Positions 1 through 6,107 of a stretch of 17,009 bases of DNA are shown here, in pieces (the first letter of the stretch is position 1; each line of letters starts with the position of its first letter). The position numbers and the translations under genes were made by a program. Source of the stretch: CAYRWR01 sp964537555 (GTDB lineage: Bacteria; Spirochaetota; Brevinematia; Brevinematales; CAYRWR01); assembly GCA_964537555.1 (NCBI GenBank), contig CAZIAD010000063.1, positions 1 through 17,009 on the forward strand. The letters are read 5' to 3'. Below the pieces are notes generated by a model. The model did not search any database and had not been told where the DNA came from. It saw only the letters and a program-made list of their open reading frames with translations.

Positions 1-219
1 AGAGGTGACTGATAAAAAAATGAATATAGAACAAATAATGATGACATTTCTAGTATAGATTGCAGAGACATTTAACTGGCCCAGATCAAGTTTTAAGATC
101 CAGTTGATAAGGACACCTGAAAATGTTAAAAAAACAGTAGTAGCGGTCCAGGCCATTTGCTCTTTTTTCGCATGATACTGATCATTGCTTGAATAAAATG
201 ACATAAGAATATTTTTCAT
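1..219 (-). CDS. N-terminal part of a hypothetical membrane protein (runs off the window)
   Basis: The minus strand reads an open frame of 73 codons from an ATG at 219 to the window edge without a stop. The start is supported by GGGAGAAG a few bases upstream. The protein begins MKNILMSFYSSNDQYHAKKE, a hydrophilic stretch of about 22 residues. Two hydrophobic segments follow, roughly residues 24-42 (ending GVLINW) and 58-72 (rich in I, F and L), which look like transmembrane helices joined by a short loop. I do not recognise the family and assign no function. The gene appears to have its own upstream region (220-525), separate from the HDOD gene behind it. Reality of the gene is fairly likely from the ribosome binding site, the clean frame and the membrane-like composition, but the missing C-terminus prevents identification. 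Confidence 0.6.
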   Translation of the reverse strand, partial: MKNILMSFYSSNDQYHAKKEQMAWTATTVFLTFSGVLINWILKLDLGQLNVSAIYTRNVIIICSIFIFLSVTS

Positions 220-525
220 TAGCTTCTCCCTAGAGTACTTTTTTTATCTCTTCACCTTTTTCTTTGATTAATCTACCATAAAACAGAAAAACAGTTCAAA
301 ACTCCTAGAATGTTGGAGTTTTCAAAATAGTGTTTGATAAAGATTCTTCCATATTGACTTCTAAAAATGTTTAAATTTAATCTTATAATTATTACTTACT
401 TCAGGTTAATGAAAAATGCTGCCTTAGATTTATTTCCTGAAAAATATTCTGTTAATAACATCGTTCAGATTGATTATTGGAACTTTTTCCCTGTCTATAC
501 GATAAAACTACAACTCAGAATAATA
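220..525. other. AT-rich intergenic spacer
   Basis: This 306-bp stretch lies between the 3' end of the HDOD gene and the start of the partial membrane protein. It is strongly AT-rich. The only clear structure is an 8-bp perfect inverted repeat at 298-322. A plus-strand open frame starting at 367 lacks a ribosome binding site and runs into the 3' end of the HDOD gene, so I do not call it. No RNA gene or further convincing small ORF was seen. Confidence 0.7.
298..322 (-). promoter_or_regulatory. Inverted repeat AAAACTCC-N9-GGAGTTTT (weak terminator or operator)
   Basis: The arms AAAACTCC (298-305) and GGAGTTTT (315-322) are perfectly complementary around a 9-base loop. On the minus strand the hairpin ends in TTTTG, a short T run, so it could be a weak terminator about 200 bp after the HDOD gene. 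The right arm also overlaps a possible -35 (TTGAAC) for the partial gene starting at 219, so an operator is equally possible. The sequence cannot decide between these. Confidence 0.35.
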
Positions 526-2019
526 TCACAGATCCATTTTCTTCTTCTGATCCTGATACAGGCTTCTTAAGCGTAGTTCCAGTCCGGGCAGGCTCTCCCT
601 GGAGATATTGAGATACTGCAGGACTTCATCCTGAATGGAATCATAGCCGTAAATCCCCTCTCCAATATAGTACAGTATATCCGCCAGGTAAACGATCAGG
701 GCTTTTTCTTTTTCGGAATCCGGGGCCAGCAGGGGAGTGTGATGATAACGTATCAGATCTATAAGAAAATCAGGGAAATTCCACCTGGCAGCAGTATTGG
801 CTCCGATACGGGCATGGGACGCTCCTATGGCCAGGGTCTCCAGCATAGTCTCTGCCCCGATCCGGCCTCCGCAGTGCTCCTTAATAGCCGACAAAAGATG
901 CGAACTTACCTGGTATATCAATATCTTACCCATATCATGTAGAACACCCCCCAGATAGACATCATCCCAGGCATTTTTCAGCTTCAGTTCCTTAGCCAGA
1001 TTATAGGCATAAGAACCGGTCTGGTAGGCATGTTCCCACAATTCTTCAAAGCGCCCGAAATTCTTTTGAAAGATCTGTTGAGCTCCAAATGAGTACAGGA
1101 GATTTTTAATACCCCTGATACCGATCAGGGACAAGGCATTGGTCAGATTACTCACTTTCTGGGGAAGCATGTATTGTGCTGAATTGACTATCTTGAGAAG
1201 ATCTGCGGTAAGAGCGGGGTCACTCTGGATGACTTCGGCCACTTTACTGAAGTCTACATTTTCGTCAGCCATCATCTTCTGTAAACGGACTATATTTTCA
1301 GGAAAACCGGGCAGCTTATCGATAGAAGAGGCGATCACCTCAGATATACGGTCGGCCTGCTGAATAGTTACTGTATCCAGCCTAATCCTCAGGCTAACCT
1401 GAGTCTCATTATTCTGAGCATCACTCTCAAAAAAATAATCATCTGAGCTTAATCCTATGCGCCTGAGCATCAGAATAGAGGTCAGAGTACCCAGATTGGC
1501 CCCTTCGGTTCTGTCAGTCATTTTATCAAATGCTTCGATAGTATTGCGGATCTGACCAGCCGCCCTGATCACAGTCTGCACTCTTTGTACTTCCTCAGGG
1601 GTAGCGGCGCGGTTATTGGCCACCCTGATCCATAAATATTCTTCCGTAAACTCAAAAATGACCCTGGTCCTCAGGTTAAATCGGGAGAAATAGGGTATAA
1701 ATGATTCATAGCCCGACTGAATGGCCTGACTAAAATCTTTGAGATGATTATTGTAATCACCTGGATTATTGAGATCAGCTTCCTTTTGCAGGAAGAAGAT
1801 CTTTTTTACATTGGCTTTATTGGCATTGGTGATCAGTTCCATGAGAATATAGTTTAATTCGTCTGAAATATCTATAAGGGATTTTTTTTGCAGGATCCGT
1901 TCCAATACTTTGATGATAAAGACACCATCTTTAGGACTAATGAAATCAAATCTGTATTCAAGAGTCTGTGAATCTGAAATAGCGGAATCAATAGCCTGAG
2001 GGTCATATTGGTAGTCCAT
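526..2019 (-). CDS. HDOD-domain signalling protein with N-terminal HATPase-like region
   Basis: The predicted protein is 497 aa. Residues about 54-69 (ELNYILMELITNANKA) resemble the N-box of histidine-kinase-type ATPases. Residues about 173-190 (GANLGTLTSILMLRRIGL) resemble the following G-box with its glycines partly lost, so ATP binding is uncertain and histidine phosphorylation unlikely. Residues about 230-430 form an HDOD domain, the HD-related output domain of bacterial signalling proteins, with KLPGFPENIVRLQKMM, SDPALTADLLKIVNSA and LHDMGK (about 360-365). No transmembrane segment is seen, so it should be cytoplasmic. An in-frame TTG at 2052 would give 11 more residues, but it lies about 4 bases from the predicted transcription start and has no room for a ribosome binding site. 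The ATG at 2019 has GGAG five bases upstream. The gene is monocistronic with its own promoter. Family call is firm; the signal sensed is unknown. Confidence 0.88.
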   Translation of the reverse strand: MDYQYDPQAIDSAISDSQTLEYRFDFISPKDGVFIIKVLERILQKKSLIDISDELNYILMELITNANKANVKKIFFLQKEADLNNPGDYNNHLKDFSQAIQSGYESFIPYFSRFNLRTRVIFEFTEEYLWIRVANNRAATPEEVQRVQTVIRAAGQIRNTIEAFDKMTDRTEGANLGTLTSILMLRRIGLSSDDYFFESDAQNNETQVSLRIRLDTVTIQQADRISEVIASSIDKLPGFPENIVRLQKMMADENVDFSKVAEVIQSDPALTADLLKIVNSAQYMLPQKVSNLTNALSLIGIRGIKNLLYSFGAQQIFQKNFGRFEELWEHAYQTGSYAYNLAKELKLKNAWDDVYLGGVLHDMGKILIYQVSSHLLSAIKEHCGGRIGAETMLETLAIGASHARIGANTAARWNFPDFLIDLIRYHHTPLLAPDSEKEKALIVYLADILYYIGEGIYGYDSIQDEVLQYLNISRESLPGLELRLRSLYQDQKKKMDL

Positions 2020-2062
2020 ATTTTCTCCGATATACTTATTTCCAGTAGACAACTCTGTTTAA

Positions 2063-2091
2063 AGGATACTATTAATTATATATCCTGTCAA
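2063..2091 (-). promoter_or_regulatory. Sigma-70-type promoter of the HDOD gene
   Basis: On the minus strand a perfect -35 TTGACA (2086-2091) is separated by 17 bases from a -10 TATCCT (2063-2068). The predicted transcription start near 2056 leaves a leader of about 37 bases to the ATG at 2019, which decides the start of that gene. Confidence 0.75.
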
Positions 2092-2142
2092 TATCAGGTC
2101 TTTTTTAAACTATCTCATTCTTCTCTTAGTACGAGCCGGATT

Positions 2143-2397
2143 CTATCCATGCTTTAATTTCATGATAAGTATATACAATGAAAGAAAAAAAGTGACTGCA
2201 TTAGCCGCAATCACAGAAACAGATTTATTCAATATTCCATAAATAAGCCAAAGGATTATTCCCGCGGTAAACAGGGAAAACATGCCCAGGGAAATATCCC
2301 GGGTGTGCCTGGTCTTATATATGAGGATGACCTGGGGTAAAAAGGATATGGTCGTCAGTATACCTGCGGCCAGCCCCACTATTTCTATGCTATCCAA
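2143..2397 (-). CDS. SemiSWEET-type sugar transporter (PQ-loop/MtN3 family)
   Basis: The product is 84 aa, the normal size for bacterial SemiSWEETs, which work as dimers of three-helix bundles and carry sugars passively across the inner membrane. Three hydrophobic helices are visible at about residues 4-25, 37-55 and 60-78. The first ends with the family's PQ motif (TISFLPQV), followed by IYKTRHTRDISLGMF, a typical loop of the family. The third region contains the conserved Asn of AANAVTFF. The start is a TTG at 2397, supported by GAGGT six bases upstream; no ATG fits. The gene stands alone and sits a few kilobases from the alpha-glucan locus, so uptake of released glucose or maltose is an attractive but unproven link. 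Substrate cannot be read from sequence. Confidence 0.88.
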   Translation of the reverse strand: MDSIEIVGLAAGILTTISFLPQVILIYKTRHTRDISLGMFSLFTAGIILWLIYGILNKSVSVIAANAVTFFLSLYILIMKLKHG

Positions 2398-2434
2398 ATC
2401 CTTACCTCACTTTTTTTTTCTGATGTCCCATGGA

Positions 2435-2462
2435 AAAATATGCAAAATATTCTGTCCTGCAA
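2435..2462 (-). promoter_or_regulatory. Possible promoter of the SemiSWEET gene
   Basis: TTGCAG (2457-2462) and TATTTT (2435-2440) on the minus strand are spaced by 16 bases, about 40 bases upstream of the TTG start. The match is moderate in an AT-rich background. Confidence 0.4.
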
Positions 2463-2512
2463 TGATACTTATTCCACAGGTGATCTAAGAATTTCATTTA
2501 TTAAAATATCTT

Positions 2513-3691
2513 TTATTGAGATCTAAATATACTTATCTTATGCTGGTTATCCCGGTCTGTGACCCCCACATAAAACTCTCCGGGCATACCGGGCCGCTGT
2601 CTGAGCTTGACCATTCCGGCATTGAGGCTGCTAATGGGATCTCCCACTATAGACAATGCATCAGTAGCAACATTATAACGGTATAAGACTACTGCTCCCC
2701 GGTTGGATATATTTTCTATGACAGATATATACAGGACTTCTTCACCATGATCATACACAGTATCAATCCCGGAAAAACCCTGTCCGCTGATGGCACGCAG
2801 GGTAGTACTGGTGGTAGATTCCAATTGTTTTATGATTATTGTACTGGAGTTACTCATGTAGGTGACCAGGGCATGGATGGGACCGGGGGAGCTGACCATT
2901 TCAAATCCAGCCACATTTGATATGAGATCGTTGAGTACCGGTACACCCACTGAGTAGATTGCGGAATAATCGGGGGTGACCTGAAAGACCGGCATATCAT
3001 AATTAACACCGGATATGACCCCCAGATATTGATTTATGGGGTCAACTACCGCTTTAAAAAAATAGATGGTCTGGGCATAAAACATGGTCATAGGGGTGGC
3101 TGATTTATTGGAGTAGGCATAGATATTACTTTGATCTCCGCTACAAAAGGGAGGCCCATCTGTAGAATAAGCATCCTGCTTAATCAGATCAATAAAGCGG
3201 TGGTTATTGAGAGCCAGGAGATATGGAGGCCAATAGGCACTAGCCAGATCATAGGAGTAGAGATAGGAATAATGAAAAGTATTAGTCCAGTTGATACCAT
3301 AAGCACAATAGGGTATATAATCAGTCCCGTCATAGCTGTAGGCCACACTGATACAGTAGAAATCACCGGAGTCTCCACTCACAGATGCTCCCCCCAGCGT
3401 CTGCCAGCTCCCCCCGGTTTTACATTCATAGACAAAGGGTAGAGCATTGATGTCATTGATCTCCCCCACCAGAACAGCCCCATCACCATTTACCGTAAAA
3501 TCCCAGTTGGGAGTACGGTGTCCATTAAAGTTGAGCATCACCCCTCCCCCTACGGAGCTGCCCCCCATTAGTTCCCAGTTAGCTCCTATTCCTATGGCAT
3601 CATTGGCAAAGGGAAGAAAAAATCCCGGAAACAGATGGCAGGAATTCAGAAGCAATACACTTAGCAAAAGAGATATTAAGCCTTTTTTCAT
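2513..3691 (-). CDS. Orphan secreted lipoprotein, Tyr/Ser/Gly-rich
   Basis: The 392-aa product starts with a lipoprotein signal: MKKG, a hydrophobic run, then LNSC with the acylated Cys at residue 18. It should be anchored to a membrane facing the periplasm or the cell surface. The mature part is rich in Tyr, Ser, Gly and Asn, with several extra cysteines and short beta-strand-like segments (for example GDGAVLVGEI, VVLYRYNVATDAL, GEFYVGVTDRD). A beta-propeller or other all-beta fold is plausible, but I see no repeat regular enough to claim one. I recognise no family motif. The ATG at 3691 has GGGAG about six bases upstream. The gene has its own upstream region and stands between unrelated neighbours; the FN3 lipoprotein next to it is also exported, but the two are separated by a terminator. 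Confidence 0.75.
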   Translation of the reverse strand: MKKGLISLLLSVLLLNSCHLFPGFFLPFANDAIGIGANWELMGGSSVGGGVMLNFNGHRTPNWDFTVNGDGAVLVGEINDINALPFVYECKTGGSWQTLGGASVSGDSGDFYCISVAYSYDGTDYIPYCAYGINWTNTFHYSYLYSYDLASAYWPPYLLALNNHRFIDLIKQDAYSTDGPPFCSGDQSNIYAYSNKSATPMTMFYAQTIYFFKAVVDPINQYLGVISGVNYDMPVFQVTPDYSAIYSVGVPVLNDLISNVAGFEMVSSPGPIHALVTYMSNSSTIIIKQLESTTSTTLRAISGQGFSGIDTVYDHGEEVLYISVIENISNRGAVVLYRYNVATDALSIVGDPISSLNAGMVKLRQRPGMPGEFYVGVTDRDNQHKISIFRSQ

Positions 3692-3744
3692 AGAGACTCC
3701 CTATTTCACAGATCCAGCAGAGGATATAATAGGCCATGCCAATA

Positions 3745-3762
3745 ATCAAATTTTTGTTTGAT
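3745..3762. promoter_or_regulatory. Dyad ATCAAA-N6-TTTGAT upstream of the orphan lipoprotein
   Basis: A perfect 6+6 inverted repeat lies 54-71 bp upstream of the lipoprotein ATG. On the minus strand its downstream arm overlaps TTGATT, a possible -35, followed after about 15 bases by TATATC. It may be a regulator binding site in a weak promoter. The AT-rich context makes chance occurrence possible. Confidence 0.35.
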
Positions 3763-3825
3763 AAAAACTCATGACATTGAGCAAATCTGGTTTTCTCCTG
3801 TTTAAATGAAAGTCTGCTTTATTGA

Positions 3826-3861
3826 GCAATAAGAAAGACCGTCTCGCTATAGAGACGGTCT
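3826..3861 (-). terminator. Rho-independent terminator of the FN3 lipoprotein gene
   Basis: AGACCGTCTC (3836-3845) and GAGACGGTCT (3852-3861) form a perfect 10-bp stem with a six-base loop. On the minus strand it is followed by TTTCTTATT. It lies 18 bases past the stop codon of the gene at 3879-5042 and insulates the next lipoprotein gene from it. Confidence 0.85.
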
Positions 3862-3878
3862 ATTGTCAATCTAAGATT

Positions 3879-5042
3879 TTACCAACCCGGCCCCAGGGGG
3901 ACCGGAGCAGCCGCTAATGCCGGTACAGGATTTTCCAGAAAGAGATTCGCGTAGAAATGGTTAGTCGCTACACCGGACCAGTAATTTCCCCCCAGTGAGA
4001 CATTGGTAGCAGTTACCGTATCCAGAATAACAAAGGAACTATGCGCATCTACCAGATTACTGATGATGCTGCCTGCCGCAAAAGGATCGGAGCTGATATT
4101 ATACATATACAGTGTCTGATAGGCATGCCGGATCTCATTTCCAGTCATACTAAAGCCCGTGCCCAGTACTCCCAAAATCCTCAGATAACAGTTGGTGAAA
4201 AAATTATCCCGGATAATGGGGGCACCGCTCCATAATTCCAGGGGGCCTATTCCCAGGCTGGAATTGGCATAAAACTTATTGTGTTCTATAAGAGGGGCAC
4301 TATCTGACACATAGAGTACGGGAAATGCCGTGGACCCTCTCATATTTGATAAAATGCTATATCGGATCACTGAGCCGCTATCATCCACTGGATTATAATC
4401 GATAGTATTTCCATAAAAGCGGATTCCCAGTCCTTTATTGTCAACGGGAGAAGCCTCTATTGTAGTGTAGATGACAGGAGCAGAAGAAGTGCCTTCCATC
4501 CTGAGCAGGCCCTGTATGTTTATACCCTTTTCTGCACTGAGCTTCAGAGTGCTCCCCGGGACAAAGTAAAGCTTGGCTGCAGGATCCACAGTCAGGGAGC
4601 CATTGGTGATCTCCAGGCTTCCCTCCACTACATAGACCCCATTGTTAATGGTGAGATTACCCGCATGATTAGTCAGCCTGACCCCATGAATATTGGTACT
4701 GGGTGCAGAGGGAAGTGATTCATTATCAGCCAGAGCTGTGACATAATACTGATAATACACTCCATCCCCCTGAGGAGAACTTATATGATTGGTAAATAGG
4801 TTTTGGCTCAGCAGAAGATTCGTGACCAGGTTAAAATCACTCCCATTGGTACTTCTATATACATGATAACCCCTGAAATGCTCAGAGCTGACTGCATCCC
4901 AGTTCAGGATTATGGCGTTAGATATACCCTGACTAGTGAGATTGGCAGGAGCACCAGGTGTCACTGCATCAGGGTTTTGTGTCACAGGGGCGCAGGCACT
5001 TAGGTACACTAACAACATTGCACTTATACTGAATCTTTTCAT
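3879..5042 (-). CDS. Lipoprotein with FN3 domain and parallel beta-helix repeats
   Basis: The product is 387 aa. The signal MKRFSISAMLLVYLSAC has a lipobox LSAC with Cys 17. Residues about 28-120 form a fibronectin type III domain: PGAPANLTSQ, then IILNWDAV, YHVYRSTNGSDF and YYQYYVTALAD, the usual strands with the conserved Trp and Tyr. Residues about 128-375 look like a right-handed parallel beta-helix: repeated short strands such as GSLEITNGSLTVDPAAKLYFVPGS, GLLRMEGTSSAPVIY, APLIEHNKFYANSS and APIIRDNFFTNCYL, with Asn ladders typical of pectate-lyase-like folds. No catalytic Asp or Lys cluster was evident, so a binding or structural role at the cell surface is as likely as polysaccharide cleavage. 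The ATG at 5042 has AGGGGG upstream. The gene is monocistronic, with a strong promoter and terminator. Confidence 0.82.
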   Translation of the reverse strand: MKRFSISAMLLVYLSACAPVTQNPDAVTPGAPANLTSQGISNAIILNWDAVSSEHFRGYHVYRSTNGSDFNLVTNLLLSQNLFTNHISSPQGDGVYYQYYVTALADNESLPSAPSTNIHGVRLTNHAGNLTINNGVYVVEGSLEITNGSLTVDPAAKLYFVPGSTLKLSAEKGINIQGLLRMEGTSSAPVIYTTIEASPVDNKGLGIRFYGNTIDYNPVDDSGSVIRYSILSNMRGSTAFPVLYVSDSAPLIEHNKFYANSSLGIGPLELWSGAPIIRDNFFTNCYLRILGVLGTGFSMTGNEIRHAYQTLYMYNISSDPFAAGSIISNLVDAHSSFVILDTVTATNVSLGGNYWSGVATNHFYANLFLENPVPALAAAPVPLGPGW

Positions 5043-5071
5043 AAAATTCCCCCTTGTTTATTCATACTATT

Positions 5072-5100
5072 ATTCTATGTTTTCAAAATTAAAATGTCAA
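5072..5100 (-). promoter_or_regulatory. Strong sigma-70-type promoter of the FN3/beta-helix lipoprotein
   Basis: On the minus strand TTGACA (5095-5100) and TAGAAT (5072-5077) are spaced by exactly 17 bases. The predicted transcription start near 5065 gives a leader of about 22 bases that contains the ribosome binding site. Confidence 0.8.
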
Positions 5101-5176
5101 CCATTCCTTACCTTGCTGATTTACAGGGATTCCTTTAACATATTGTGTTAATTTTTCTATTTAAGCGGGAGAATGA

Positions 5177-6037
5177 ATGAGAGCTGTCCCTATGAAAGAC
5201 TTTTTTATGAAGATAAAGCCGGTTATACTGAAAATACTGAAGATCATAGGCTTAGCTCATCTGCTTATGATAGGCCTGTTTTTGCTCCTATCCCTGTCTC
5301 TGGCCCTGTTCAGGCCCAGGGTGAGCAGCCTTATGGTATACCGCTCTTTATTTTTCCGTCAGAAGAATCTGCCTGTACACTTCATTCCTCTCAAAAAAAT
5401 TCCCCAGGCCTTTCAAAAGATGGTGCTAAAACTGGAAGATGATACCTTTTACAGCCACTGGGGGATTGAGCCAGGGGCTATGCGGTCTGCCTGGAAGAGA
5501 AATCAGAGGGCCGGTTTCAGGAAATACGGGGGCAGTACCATTACCCAGCAGCTGGCCCGGACCCTGTATCTCATCCCTAAAAAATGGTACCTCAGAAAAT
5601 ACCTGGAAGCCTGGCTGGCAGTGGAAATGGACCTGGTGCTGTCCAAAGACCGGATCCTGGAATACTATCTCAATTATACTGAATGGGGCAAGGGGATATA
5701 TGGCATAGGCCAGGCAGCCCGATATTACTTCGGAAAAGACCTGCAGTCACTGAGTATTGATGAGATGAAACGTCTGGCTGCGATATTGCCCAATCCGCTC
5801 CGCTTTAAACCCCACAGCCTCGACAACAAAATAGGTTTCCTGTCACGATACAAGGAACTCGATCATTTCACTGATATGAGTAACTTGAGCTACACCAATC
5901 TTAGTGATGAGTCTGTATTAAGTAATTTCCCATCTATAACGAACATTGAGACCTGCCCTGACGAGATAGAATTTATCTACCTGAGTAATCATAGCAGCCA
6001 CAGTAATACGGAAATCCTGGATGTACCAGAACTATAG
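5177..6037 (+). CDS. mtgA: Monofunctional biosynthetic peptidoglycan transglycosylase (GT51)
   Basis: The 286-aa protein polymerises lipid II into glycan strands on the outer face of the inner membrane. An N-terminal membrane anchor spans about residues 21-44. The GT51 domain covers about 78-212: LEDDTFYSHWGIE with the catalytic Glu 87, GGSTITQQLARTLYL (118-132), and a second conserved block LAVEMDLVLSKDRILEYYLNYTEWG, then GIGQAARYYFGK and LAAILPNPLRF. There is no transpeptidase domain, so it is the monofunctional type. The ATG at 5177 has GGGAG five bases upstream; another ATG at 5173 opens a different frame. About 55 residues after FLSRYKELDHF are rich in Ser, Asn and acidic residues and exceed the usual end of the family. 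The gene diverges from the lipoprotein gene and is unrelated in function to the glucan locus behind it. Confidence 0.92.
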   Translation: MRAVPMKDFFMKIKPVILKILKIIGLAHLLMIGLFLLLSLSLALFRPRVSSLMVYRSLFFRQKNLPVHFIPLKKIPQAFQKMVLKLEDDTFYSHWGIEPGAMRSAWKRNQRAGFRKYGGSTITQQLARTLYLIPKKWYLRKYLEAWLAVEMDLVLSKDRILEYYLNYTEWGKGIYGIGQAARYYFGKDLQSLSIDEMKRLAAILPNPLRFKPHSLDNKIGFLSRYKELDHFTDMSNLSYTNLSDESVLSNFPSITNIETCPDEIEFIYLSNHSSHSNTEILDVPEL

Positions 6038-6107
6038 TCTATCTTCAGAATCTTATTTTCGAGCAAGGCTAACATCCGGCAGAATGCATAAAAAACACCT
6101 GGTTATC

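Noticed and set aside
367..570. Plus-strand open frame of 67 codons
   Set aside because: No ribosome binding site, AT-driven composition, and it overlaps the end of the HDOD gene in antisense.
2020..2052. TTG start at 2052 for the HDOD gene
   Set aside because: It lies about four bases from the predicted transcription start, leaving no ribosome binding site, while the ATG at 2019 has GGAG.
5173..5442. Alternative frame starting at ATG 5173
   Set aside because: Overlaps the transglycosylase in another frame; the GT51 motifs are all in the 5177 frame.
6038..6107. Terminator between the convergent transglycosylase and GH63-like genes
   Set aside because: Only a T run after AGGTG on the minus strand was seen; I could not find a convincing stem, so no terminator is called.
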